A stretch of 20,000 bases of DNA, from positions 1 to 20,000 of the forward strand of contig JAQGDQ010001827.1 of NCBI GenBank assembly GCA_030141605.1. The letters run 5' to 3'. Shown here piece after piece: positions 1 to 9,438 of this stretch. Positions within the stretch are counted from its first letter, which is position 1. Every line of letters starts with the position of its first letter. A program made the position numbers and the translations under genes. This DNA is from Tubiluchus corallicola. Lineage: Eukaryota; Priapulida; Priapulimorpha; Priapulimorphida; Tubiluchidae. The notes beneath the pieces were generated by a model, which searched no databases, was not told the origin of the DNA, and saw only the letters and a list, made by a program, of their open reading frames with translations.

Positions 1-3000
1 TTCTATGTTTGATAACAGCAGTGTTTAACCGTTGTGTTGTGCATTTTGTCAAAGTGTTTTGCTACACAATAAAAGTGGTGTCTATACAGAAATAAAGTTT
101 GGCTAATTCTATGTTTTGTAACAGCAGTGTTTAACCATTGTGTTGTGCATTTTGTCAAAGTGTTTTGCTACACAATAAAAGTGGTGTCTATACAGAAATA
201 AAGTTTGGCTAATTCTATGTTTTGTAACAGCAGTGTTTAGCCGTTGTGTTGTGCATTTTGTCAAAGTGTTTTGCTACACAATAAAAGTGGTGTCTATACA
301 GAAATAATGTGTGGGTAATTCTATGTTTGATAACAGCAGTGTTTAGGCACTGTGTTGTGCACTTGGTCAAAGTGTTTTGCTACACAAGAAAAGTGGTGTC
401 TATACAGAAATAGTGTGTGTGTAATTCTATGTTTGGTAACAGCAGTGTTTAAAAGTGTTGTGTTGTGCATTTTGTCAAAGTGTTTTGCTACACAATAAAA
501 GTGGTGACTATACAGGAATAAAGTTTGGCTAATTCTGTGTTCGGTAACAGCAGTGTATAGCCATTGTATTGTGCATTTTGTCAAAGTGTTTTGCTACACA
601 ATAAAAGTGGTGACTACACAGAAATAGTGTGTGGGTAATTCTGTGTTCGGTAACAGCAGTGTTTAGCCACTGTGTTGTGCATTTTGTCAAAGTGTTTTGC
701 TACACAATAAAAGTGGTGACTACACAGAAATAAAGTTTGGCTAATTCTATGTTTGATAACAGCAGTGTTTAACCGTTGTGTTGTGCATTTTGTCAAAGTG
801 TTTACTACACAATAAAAGTGGTGTCTATGCAGAAATAAAGTTTGGCTAATTCTATGTTTGGTAACAGCAGTGTTTAACCGTTGTGTTGTGCATTTTGTCA
901 AAGTGTTTTGCTACACAATAAAAGTGGTGACTACACAGAAATAAAGTTTGGCTAATTGTATGTTTGGTAACAGCAGTGTTTAACCGTTGTGTTGTGCATT
1001 TTGTCAAAGTGTTTTGCTACACAATAAAAGTGGTGACTACACAGAAATAAAGTTTGGCTAATTGTATGTTTTGTAACAGCAGTGTTTAACCGTTGTATTG
1101 TGCATTTTGTCAAAGTGTTTTGCTACACAATAAAAGTGGTGTCTATACAGAAATATAGTTTGGCCAATTCTATGTTTTGTAACAGCAGATGTTTAACCGA
1201 TGTGTTGTGCATTTGTCAAAGTATTTTGCTACACAATAAAAGTGGTGACTACACAGAAATAGTGTGTGGGTAATTCTATGTTCGGTAACAGCAGTGTATA
1301 GCCATTGTATTGTGCATTTTGTCAAAGTGTTTTGCTACACAATAAAAGTGGTGACTACACAGAAATAAAGTTTGGCTAATTCTATGTTTGATAACAGCAG
1401 TGTTTAACCGTTGTGTTGCGCATTTTGTCAAAGTGTTTACTACACAATAAAAGTGGTGTCTATGCAGAAATAAAGTTTGGCTAATTCTATGTTTGGTAAC
1501 AGCAGTGTTTAACCGTTGTGTTGTGCATTTTGTCAAAGTGTTTTGCTACACAATAAAAGTGGTGTCTATGCAGAAATAAAGTTTGGCTAATTCTATGTTT
1601 GGTAACAGCAGTGTTTAACCGTTGTGTTGTGCATTTTGTCAAAGTGTTTTGCTACACAATAAAAGTGGTGTCTATACAGAAATAGTGTGTGTGTAATTCT
1701 ATGTTTGATAACAGCAGTGTTTAGGCACTGTGTTGTGCACTTGGTCAAAGTGTTTTGCTACACAAGAAAAGTGGTGTCTATACAGAAATAGTGTGTGTGT
1801 AATTCTATGTTTGGTAACAGCAGTGTTTAAAAGTGTTGTGTTGTGCATTTTGTCAAAGTGTTTTGCTACACAATAAAAGTGGTGACTATACAGGAATAAA
1901 GTTTGGCTAATTCTGTGTTCGGTAACAGCAGTGTATAGCCATTGTATTGTGCATTTTGTCAAAGTGTTTTGCTACACAATAAAAGTGGTGACTACACAGA
2001 AATAGTGTGTGGGTAATTCTGTGTTCGGTAACAGCAGTGTTTAGCCACTGTGTTGTGCATTTTGTCAAAGTGTTTTGCTACACAATAAAAGTGGTGACTA
2101 CACAGAAATAAAGTTTGGCTAATTCTATGTTTGATAACAGCAGTGTTTAACCGTTGTGTTGTGCATTTTGTCAAAGTGTTTACTACACAATAAAAGTGGT
2201 GTCTATGCAGAAATAAAGTTTGGCTAATTCTATGTTTGGTAACAGCAGTGTTTAACCGTTGTGTTGTGCATTTTGTCAAAGTGTTTTGCTACACAATAAA
2301 AGTGGTGTCTATGCAGAAATAAAGTTTGGCTAATTCTATGTTTGGTAACAGCAGTGTTTAACCGTTGTGTTGTGCATTTTGTCAAAGTGTTTTGCTACAC
2401 AATAAAAGTGGTGTCTATACAGAAATAGTGTGTGTGTAATTCTATGTTTGATAACAGCAGTGTTTAGGCACTGTGTTGTGCACTTGGTCAAAGTGTTTTG
2501 CTACACAAGAAAAGTGGTGTCTATACAGAAATAGTGTGTGTGTAATTCTATGTTTGGTAACAGCAGTGTTTAAAAGTGTTGTGTTGTGCATTTTGTCAAA
2601 GTGTTTTGCTACACAATAAAAGTGGTGACTATACAGGAATAAAGTTTGGCTAATTCTATGTTTGGTAACAGCAGTGTTTAACCGTTGTATTGTGCATTTT
2701 GTCAAAAGTGTTTTGCTAACCAATAAAAGTGGTGACTATACAGAAATAGTGTGTGGTTAATTCTATGTTTTGTAACAGCAGTGTTTATCCATTGTGTTGT
2801 GCATTTTGTCAAAGTGTTTTGCTAGACAATAAAAGTGGTGACTATACAGAAATAAAGTGTAGCTAATTCTATGTTTTGTAACAGCAGTGTTTAGCCGTTG
2901 TGTTGTGCATTTTGTCAAAGTGTTTTGCTACACAATAAAAGTGGTGACTATACAGAAATAAAGTTTGGCTAATTCTATGTTTGATAACAGCAGTGTTTAA

Positions 3001-3999
3001 CCGTTGTGTTGTGCATTTTGTCAAAGTGTTTTGCTACACAATAAAAGTGGTGTCTATGCAGAAATAAAGTTTGGCTAATTCTATGTTTGGTAACAGCAGT
3101 GTTTAACCGTTGTATTGTGCATTTTGTCAAAGTGTTTTGCTAACCAATAAAAGTGGTGACTATACAGAAATAGTGTGTGGTTAATTCTATGTTTTGTAAC
3201 AGCAGTGTTTATCCGTTGTGTTGTGCATTTTGTCAAAGTGTTTTGCTAGACAATAAAAGTGGTGACTATACAGAAATAAAGTGTGGCTAATTCTATGTTT
3301 TGTAACAGCAGTGTTTAACCATTGTGTTGTGCATTTTGTCAAAGTGTTTTGCTACACAATAAAAGTGGTGACTATACAGAAATAAAGTTTGGCTAATTCT
3401 ATGTTTGATAACAGCAGTGTTTAACCATTGTGTTGTGCATTTTGTCAAAGTGTTTTGCTACACAATAAAAGTGGTGTCTATACAGAAATAAAGTTTGGCT
3501 AATTCTATGTTTGGTAACAGCAGTGTTTAACCGTTGTGTTGTGCATTTTGTCAAAGTGTTTTGCTACACAATAAAAGTGGTGTCTATACAGAAATAGTGT
3601 GTGTGTAATTCTATGTTTGATAACAGCAGTGTTTAGGCACTGTGTTGTGCACTTGGTCAAAGTGTTTTGCTACACAAGAAAAGTGGTGTCTATACAGAAA
3701 TAGTGTGTGTGTAATTCTATGTTTGGTAACAGCAGTGTTTAAAAGTCTTGTGTTGTGCATTTTGTCAAAGTGTTTTGCTACACAATAAAAGTGGTGACTA
3801 TACAGGAATAAAGTTTGGCTAATTCTATGTTTGGTAACAGCAGTGTTTAACCGTTGTATTGTGCATTTTGTCAAAGTGTTTTGCTAACCAATAAAAGTGG
3901 TGACTATACAGAAATAGTGTGTGGTTAATTCTATGTTTTGTAACAGCAGTGTTTATCCGTTGTGTTGTGCATTTTGTCAAAGTGTTTTGCTACACAATA
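1..3999. repeat. Satellite array, unit about 106 bp, about 37 copies
   Basis: Landmark AACAGCAG recurs at 14, 120, 226 and so on to about 3947, a period of 106 bp. Each unit reads roughly AACAGCAGTGTTTAACCGTT, then GTCAAAGTGTTTTGCTACAC, then AATAAAAGTGG, a TATACAGAAATAAAG stretch and TTTGGCTAATTCTATG. The array is already running at base 1, so its left edge is outside the window. The right edge is the unit whose ACACAAT ends near 3998. Variant units (AGGCACTG, AAAAGTGTTG, CTAACC, or a short GTGTTTACTACAC) recur in ordered groups. Minus-strand frames of 86-95 codons cross it only because one frame of the unit lacks stops. As 106 is not a multiple of three, these frames end after about 2.5 units and are not genes. 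Each unit carries two AATAAA hexamers on the plus strand. Confidence 0.97.
312..2704. repeat. Higher-order repeat blocks inside the satellite
   Basis: Blocks of variant units recur at multiples of the unit. The stretch from about 321 to 901 is repeated at 1699-2279, an offset of 1378 bp (13 units). The stretch from about 1365 to 1900 is repeated at about 2108-2643, an offset of 743 bp (7 units). A distinctive short unit (GTGTTTACTACAC) marks three positions near 801, 1436 and 2179, spaced 635 and 743 bp. A further copy of the AGGCACTG/AAAAGT pair lies near 3611, 1169 bp (11 units) after 2442. This points to segmental duplication within the array by unequal exchange or conversion. Block edges are approximate. 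Confidence 0.8.
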
Positions 4000-4260
4000 T
4001 AAGTTCTCTACCTATATAAACTGGCTGGATTTCACTTCTAGCCACGCTCTCAGTGACGTGCAGTCGATCTACTTATCTGTCTGACTCACACTCTCAGTGC
4101 AGTGCAGCAGTCGTGATCTTCATTTTACTTGTGTATTTTACTCATGTGTATTTAGTGGAATAAACGTGTTTCAGTTTTTGTGCAAACATGTAATATGGTG
4201 TTCAGTTGTTTTCTACAAGTGTTCCACTTCAACTTCATAACTAACTTTCACAGAAGACTT
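4000..4260 (+). mobile_element. LTR-like unit with TATA box and AATAAA (copy 1)
   Basis: The sequence leaves the satellite at CTCTACC and has a TATATAA box at 4013. An initiator-like CTCAGTG follows near 4050, then a CACTCTCAGTGCAGTGCAGC stretch, an AATAAA at 4159-4164 and a T/GT-rich stretch. The same landmarks in the same order occur at about 12690-14070: ACCT(C)TATATA, CTGRCTGG, CTTTCTAG, CTCAGTGC, GCAGCAGTC, ACTCATGTGT, AATAAAC, TGCAAAYATGTA and ACTTTCACA. The two are therefore diverged copies of one element. TATA box, short leader and polyadenylation signal in under 250 bp suggest an LTR or another promoter-bearing element. No terminal duplication or primer-binding site could be assigned, so the class is uncertain. 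It contains no gene. Confidence 0.55.
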
Positions 4261-4339
4261 GCCAGTAACTTATCTCTGACGGTTTCCGCACGTATCGGTC
4301 TGCCTGTCGAATCAACGAGGCCATTCCACATGTGTTATG

Positions 4340-4808
4340 CAGCGGCGGATTATGATTTTATGGGCCTTAGGCTTGAGCTTGGAACGGGCCTTTTAAATGT
4401 TGCTACACTGCTGAGCTGACGTGTTTTTGTGGAGCTCTCGTCGTTTGTAAGTTTGTTTAATTTTGTGAGTTTTTGCCCACCGATTGTGATAAAATGGACT
4501 TTTCAGAAATTATAAATGACTTTGCCCCCAGGGAACGGAAACTGAAATTTTGAACTTAAACTTAAACTGTGTAAACGTGAATTGTGTAAACTTAAATTGT
4601 GTAAACTTGAATTGTGTAAACTTAAATTGTGTAAACTTGATTTGTGTAAACCCGATTTGAAATATAGTGACTGACTTTTGAAAAAAGAGCCCCTTGCTCT
4701 TTTGTCACTTTATTTTTTTTTTTAGAAAAAAAATTTTTTCGTTTTATTTTGGCGGGCCCCTTTTGATCCCGGGCCTTAGGCTTCAGCCTATAGGGCTATC
4801 CGCTACAG
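4340..4808 (+). mobile_element. hAT-type non-autonomous element, family 1, copy A
   Basis: The element starts CAGCGGCGGATTATG and ends ATCCGCTACAG. The ends are imperfect inverted repeats (CAGNGGCGGAT against CTGTAGCGGAT). It is flanked by a perfect 8-bp target duplication, GTGTTATG, at 4332-4339 and 4809-4816, the hallmark of hAT transposons. Inside, GGGCCTTAGGCTT motifs lie close to both ends and a 15-bp tandem repeat (ACTTGAATTGTGTAA type, six units at about 4566-4660) lies in the middle. It encodes no transposase. At 469 bp it is a shorter relative of copy B and lacks that copy's segment around 6932-7150. Confidence 0.93.
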
Positions 4809-4816
4809 GTGTTATG

Positions 4817-6625
4817 CGAAGCTGATATGCAATGGTTTCGTAACGGATTAAACTATCACAATAGCGGCAGGAGGTTTTCGCCGTCGTAACAATATTATAA
4901 GCTCAAAAGTCTCAATATATTGCAACGTTGTTTGCTTATTAATTTAATAAATTCGCTAAATAGCTTTCTAGTGTCACTACCGGTTTCTCCTTTTCGTAAT
5001 TAGAATCGTCTAAGAGGTCTTTTGATTACGAGGCGCCGAAATAAGTTTTTTCCTAGTGTGCCAGACAACTTTGTAGAGAATGTCGTGCAAACGTGCCTAA
5101 AAATAAACGATTTAGTAAAAATAAAATCTGTGTTGACTGTATTTAAACGTGTTTACAGAGTGTTAGCGAAACGAAAGGCTTTTGATATATAAAAATGTAG
5201 ATATGATACACTTACAGATTAAAATGCAGCTGTTTTTTCAATAGAAAGTGCAAGGAAATGAGTTGACACTCGAATTTCATCGCTTTGTTTAAAGGACAAG
5301 AAAAGAGGTATCTGAAGTAGGTTTCAGAAAAAATCATTTATAAAATTATAGCAGTTTGTAATACTCGCGTTGAGAGGATTATTTAATTATTTATTATTGT
5401 AACTAGAATAGAAAATTATTAATTATTTAAAATGTTTTCACCAATTGGTAGCATGTCGTTGACTCACCGCCAGGTTGCACCACTCACTAACCAAAAAATG
5501 TATTTTTAAGCTTCTTGTGTTTTAATCGAAGAAATATAGATAGTCAAAAGATTAAAAAATTGTTTTCCCTTTAGCATTTATGATTACACAAATACTTTGT
5601 GGCAAAGAGCAAAACAAAAGCATCACCTAGACAAACTGTTACTTTCAAGAAATTTATTTTAATTAAAGTTGTCTTTTTGTAATGAATAAATTTAATAATA
5701 AAATTATTCACAGTGACCTATATAACCAAAATCAAGAAGAGCATGGTCCCCCAAAATTTCAAAACCAGAAAACTTTTAAAGGTTTTTTTACTTTCTCCAT
5801 TTACCGTGAAATTTCATCAACATCCTTTGAATATTTCTCTGTTACTTAGCAACCAAGATCTTGTCTGATAATCCCTCATTAACCTTCGCGATCAAAGAGG
5901 CCTACCAAACGGCATCCCGATTAAGAAAATTTGTTACTGTCAATCAAGCATTTTTGCTAAATTAAGGATTGTAACAATACTGATTCTATTACTCTTCTAG
6001 CATGAGACATGACGTTGCAGGAGTATTTCCGTGGCCATTTATCTTGTTTGAGGCAATTTGTCTAAAAACATGAACCAATGGGGAATAGATAGCCAATATT
6101 TCAATAAAATCACGTCATAAATTCGTGATAGTGAAGCGCGTGGCAATTAAACATAATTTAGATTAATTAATTTAAAACCTTAATCAACCAGTCAACGTAC
6201 TGATTACTATCCGCGCAAACAACTGTTGATAAAGCTTAAATTTTTATACGAAAATTTAACGAACTGAAGGCGTAATAATAACAATGCTACACCCACCGCT
6301 GAACGGGCTATCTATCCATACCCAGCACCCCCCTCGGCCCGTTCCCGTTCTCTACATCTCAGCCGTATAACTTTTGCAAAAAACGGCCGAAAAATGGCCA
6401 TTTTTGAAGGTTTTTCGCCCCCCCCCCTTCCTCCCGGTGGGCCCAATTCGAAAAATAAACCATCAATGGCACGACACTAGATCGAGACCTTTCGTTTGAT
6501 ATACAGATCGCCGCGAATGGTGCCCTCGTCCGGGCTGTAGCCTCGAATCTTATATATATATAAATATATTAAGATACCAAGAATATTAATGTAAGAGATT
6601 CAAGATAATCAGCCGAGCACGACGA
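4817..6625. other. AT-rich spacer without recognised gene
   Basis: No convincing coding region, RNA gene or intact transposon was seen here. It contains one copy of a dispersed repeat (about 5285-5515, listed separately). It also holds a GC-richer patch at about 6290-6540 with CGGCCGAAAAATGGCC and a C tract, which looks like a fragment of an unassigned repeat. The part next to 6625 would be the 3' untranslated region of the minus-strand receptor. I found no clear AATAAA for it on that strand close to its stop codon. Confidence 0.5.
5285..5515 (-). repeat. Dispersed repeat, copy 1 (inverted relative to 18640-19050)
   Basis: The reverse complement of about 5400-5515 matches about 18640-18757 almost base for base. 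Shared landmarks in order are TTTTTTGGTTAGT, AGTGGTGCAMCCTGG, GTGARTCARCGACAT, TACCAATTGGTGAAAAC, ATTTTAAATAATTAATAATT and TCTAGTTAC. A second shared block (CTGAAACCTAC, then a YACCYCTTTTCTTG and CCTTTAAA) is at about 5285-5330 here and 19008-19048 there. The other copy has extra sequence between the two blocks. No open frame is shared. This is an interspersed repeat of unknown class; edges are approximate. Confidence 0.8.
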
Positions 6626-6769
6626 TTACGTGCCTGAATGATTGCAAAGTTCTTTTGATTGTCCGGAAAAGAAAGCACTCGATTCTTCGTCGGATTCTAT
6701 AGAAAGACGACAAAAGACGTAGCGAAAATTTTTCCTAAAATCCGTACTGGCCACACTATATACATAAAA
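6626..6769 (-). pseudogene. C-terminal coding piece of the GPCR (TM7 end, helix 8, tail)
   Basis: Forty-seven codons plus a TAA stop (6628-6626) lie beyond hAT copy B. They continue TM7 exactly at the target duplication (CCATTAAC): N336 is followed here by FYVYSVASTD, then a helix-8 segment with basic residues and a cysteine (RYVFCRL) that could be palmitoylated. An acidic and serine-rich tail follows (SIESDEESSAF). Without this piece the body at 7489 would end two residues later, on a stop inside the transposon. The match of frame, membrane segment and helix 8 makes the assignment strong. Confidence 0.9.
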
Positions 6770-6777
6770 GTTAATGG

Positions 6778-7488
6778 CAGTGGCGGATTATGATTTTATG
6801 GGCCTTAGGCTTGAGCTTGGAACGGGCCTTTTAAATGTTGCTACACTGCTGAGCTGACGTGTTTTTGTGGAGCTCTCGTGGTTTGTAAGTTTGTTTAATT
6901 TTGTGAGTTTTTGCCCACCGATTGTGATAAAAATTACATCTTCTTGATCCTTGAGTTGTGGACTAGGACTATATAAACACGATTACAGCTTAGTGAGTTT
7001 CTGGGTTAGATGTCAACTAAAATAAGCCAATCAGAAACTCTGAAAGTAACTTTAGTTTCTTTCTAGTTTCTTACTAATTTCTTATATCTCTAAAGGATGA
7101 CAAATTAAACAATTTATCACTGATGCATATTGAGTCAGATATGTTGAAAAAATGGACTTTTCAGAAATTATAACTGACTTTGCCCCCAGAAAAATTCGGA
7201 AACTGAAATTTTGAACTTAAACTTAAACTGTGTAAACGTGAATTGTGTAAACTTGAATTGTGTAAACTTGATTTGTGTAAACTTGATTTGTGTAAACCCG
7301 ATTTGAAATATAGTGACTGACTTTTGAAAAAAAAACTTTTTTCTATATTTGATTTTGGCGGGCCCCTTGCTCTTTTGTCAATTTATTTTTTTTACAAAAA
7401 AATTTTTTTTCGTTTTATATTGCCGGGCCCCTTTTGATCCCGGGCCTTAGGCTTCAGCCTATTCAGCCTATAGGGCTATCGGCTACAG
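6778..7488 (+). mobile_element. hAT-type non-autonomous element, family 1, copy B (inside GPCR TM7)
   Basis: The element starts CAGTGGCGGATTATG and ends ATCGGCTACAG, between perfect 8-bp duplications GTTAATGG at 6770-6777 and 7489-7496. At 711 bp it is the longest of three copies and has a segment (about 6932-7150) missing from copies A and C. The middle carries 15-bp tandem repeats (GTGTAAACTTGATTT type). It ends in the same GGCCCCTT/GATCCCGGGCC/TTAGGCTTCAGCC region as the other copies. No transposase frame is present. It lies antisense to the receptor it interrupts and puts a stop two codons after N336. Confidence 0.95.
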
Positions 7489-8450
7489 GTTAATGGCGTG
7501 ATTCGCTGTTTCTAAACAGTTGGTCACAGACATGAACACGTGGAAAGGGTAGGTCTTGTACAGTGCTTCACTTAGCAAACAAGCAGCTATTACCGCTGGA
7601 ACAGTGCAGATGAAGAATATGGCTACAATGCAGAATAGAAGGATGAGTAGACGTCGCTCGCCTCCTCCCATTCTCTGTCCAAAATCTACGGTCCTTTTTC
7701 GCAGCTTTTTGAGTTTTCGCTGACGTCGACTGTATTTACAGCAAATGCTAGCGTTCAGAATTAGTACAGTAGTGATGGGAATGAACTTTGTCAGGATTTC
7801 TTTTGTCCACACCCAGACGGGCTTGTACCAGATATTTTTGTACACATCCTGGTTGAAGATGACGTCATATCGGGTGACGTTCATTCCGCCATCTATCGTG
7901 TTGTTGCCGCTTTGGACCATAGTCTCCTTCACCACGCAATGGACAACGTATGGCACGTGAAGCAAAAATTAACACACGTAGATGCAAAACACCAATATCT
8001 TAGCGTGGTAAAACGTTCGCCAGTCTTTGGTGACCATTGGGTGGCAGATCGCGAAGAAACGGTCCAAGGTAAGGGCCACTACTAGAAGATCACTGGCACA
8101 AATAAAGCCGTTGATAAGCAGCAATTGCCAGTGCGCTGTGTAGCGTGCCATGTGAATAGTGTTCGGCATTGCCACTAGGGGCGCTTTGTTCATTGCGAAG
8201 GGAATCATCAAGATCATGATGAATAAGTCTGCGATTGCCATCCAGCGAATGTACACGTAAGGAACGGATTGCAGATTTTTGCCTTTACACAACACAATGA
8301 GATTAAGGCTATTGCCAACTACACCAAACAAGCAAATTAGTGGAATTGCGAATGTATACGTGTGAAAATTCAGCTTTCGTATTTCTGCGTCGTAGTTAGC
8401 GTTCACACGAGGTACGTCCGAGTCAGATGAATCACCAGACGTGTTGTAGG

Positions 8451-8851
8451 CAGTGGCGGATTATGATTTTATGGGCCTTAGGCTTGAGCTTGGAACGGGC
8501 CTTTTAAATGTTGCTACACTGCTGAGCTGACGTGTTTTTGTGGAGCTCTCGTCGTTTTTTGGAGCCCTCGAAATTTTGAACTTAAACTTAAACTGTGTAA
8601 ACGTGAATTGTGTAAACTTGAATTGTGTAAACTTAAATTGTGTAAACTTGATTTGTGTAAACCCGATTTGAAATATAGTGACTGACTTTTGAAAAAAAAA
8701 CTTTTTTCTATATTTTATTTTGGCGGGCCCCTTGCTCTTTTGTCAATTTATTTTTTTTACAAAAAAAAAATTTCGTTTTATTTTGCCGGGCCCCTTTTGA
8801 TCCCGGGCCTTAGGCTTCAGCCTATTCAGCCTATAGGGCTATCCGCTACAG
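8451..8851 (+). mobile_element. hAT-type non-autonomous element, family 1, copy C (inside GPCR N-terminus)
   Basis: The element starts CAGTGGCGGATTATG and ends ATCCGCTACAG, between perfect 8-bp duplications GTTGTAGG at 8443-8450 and 8852-8859. At 401 bp it is the shortest copy: the part after GGAGCTCTCG is deleted up to the GAAATTTTGAACTTAAAC block that precedes the 15-bp repeats. It has the same orientation as copies A and B. It separates the first 18 codons of the receptor from the rest. Confidence 0.95.
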
Positions 8852-8905
8852 GTTGTAGGATATGTGATCCAACGACATAAGCGACGACACCACTTTGGCC
8901 GCCAT
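8852..8905 (-). pseudogene. N-terminal coding piece of the GPCR
   Basis: Eighteen codons starting MAAKVVSSLM and ending HISYN lie upstream of hAT copy C. They run in frame, through the duplicated CCTACAAC, into the ectodomain at 8442. The ATG (8905-8903) has a strong context (AAG before, GCG after). There is no earlier in-frame stop between it and the acceptor-like site at 8946, so a further upstream coding exon cannot be excluded. I chose this ATG because the rest of the receptor (from 8442) has no ATG before TM1, only a GTG. It is separated from that body only by the transposon. Confidence 0.82.
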
Positions 8906-8960
8906 CTTTCTGAGAGTGGTTGTTACGTCGAACACAATGCGAACTCTGAAACAAACGAAA
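8906..8960 (-). promoter_or_regulatory. Probable 3' splice site and 5' untranslated sequence of the GPCR gene
   Basis: On the minus strand a pyrimidine-rich run ends TTCGTTTGTTTCAG at 8946. It is followed by 40 bases of leader (8945-8906) and the start codon. This fits an intron in the 5' untranslated region, which is common for otherwise intronless GPCR genes. The first exon is not identified. A possible donor, AAG|GTAGGT on the minus strand near 9653, is only a candidate. Confidence 0.55.
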
Positions 8961-9069
8961 AATACAAAGTTATTACGTTTATAAAATAGACGAGTATGTG
9001 ACGAGTGGATAAGCTAACGCTTCTATTTCCGTGTCGTGCAAATTACTGGGCTCGATACTCACTCTAGGC

Positions 9070-9430
9070 CAGTGGTTCCCAAAGTAGGGGTAAATTACCC
9101 CCCGGGGGTGATATGGTTTGGGGGGGGGGGTAACGGGCACCCCTCTGAAAATTTTTAAAACTTCGCTCGGAATGCATTTTACGTAGTTTTCTTCTTGAAG
9201 AGATTGAAGGTTCAGTAATTGTAATTCTTGTTTTGGCAACAGTACAACAACAACACCTGGAAATTTATTTATGTCACGAGCAAACATAAATAATTTTGCT
9301 TGCTTGTGGCACATACGTGTGTTTACTTTTTGAGTTGGAGAAGTAGTACTAGGTGGGGGGGGGGGGGGGTAATGGACACGACCGGGTTTCCCGATTTGGG
9401 TAACGGTCCGAGAAAGTTTGGGAACCACTG
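9070..9430. mobile_element. hAT-type MITE, family 2
   Basis: Inverted ends CAGTGGTTCCCAAA at 9070 and TTTGGGAACCACTG at 9430 are perfect over 14 bp. The flanking 8-bp duplication CTCTAGGC (9062-9069 and 9431-9438) is also perfect. G-rich tracts lie inside both ends. A minus-strand open frame crosses the element and its flanks. Its middle (residues such as LPKQELQLLNLQSLQEENYV) could be a scrap of transposase, but I cannot confirm this, and no full transposase is present. It lies just upstream of the GPCR's candidate acceptor. Confidence 0.93.
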
Positions 9431-9438
9431 CTCTAGGC

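Larger units (their letters stand above)
6626..8905 (-). pseudogene. Rhodopsin-family peptide-type GPCR, broken by two hAT insertions and one stop codon
   Basis: Coding pieces on the minus strand are 8905-8852, 8442-7489 and 6769-6626. Joined after removing each element plus one target duplication, they give one frame of 383 codons, a normal length for a class A receptor. Numbering in the joined frame: N-terminus 1-43 with a sequon at N18; TM1 about 44-69 with the GN pair at 61-62; TM2 about 78-102 with AD at 89-90; TM3 ending in D145-R146-F147 (the DRY position); TM4 interrupted by TAA at codon 176; sequons N198 and N206 in loop 2; TM5 about 231-254; a very basic loop 3; TM6 with C297-T-V-P300; TM7 with N336-F-Y-V-Y340 at the NPxxY site; then a helix-8-like FRKNFRYVFC. 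The style fits FMRFamide-receptor-like invertebrate peptide receptors, but the ligand is unknown. The coding part has no introns. It is probably inactive as assembled. Confidence 0.9.

Noticed and set aside
321-3874. Repeated minus-strand open frames of 86-95 codons (MTKCTIQ...HHFYCVAKHFDK)
   Set aside because: They are readings of the 106-bp satellite. The unit is not a multiple of three, the frames all end after 2-3 units, and there is no splice or promoter context.
1-3999. CRISPR-like array
   Set aside because: There are no unique spacers between short repeats: the whole 106-bp unit repeats. The window is also eukaryotic.
4180-4419. 79-codon plus frame starting MQTCNMVFSC
   Set aside because: It starts in the LTR-like unit and runs through the target duplication into hAT copy A, so it is a chance frame across an insertion point.
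7745-7960. 71-codon plus frame starting MLAFRISTVV
   Set aside because: It is the antisense shadow of the GPCR body.
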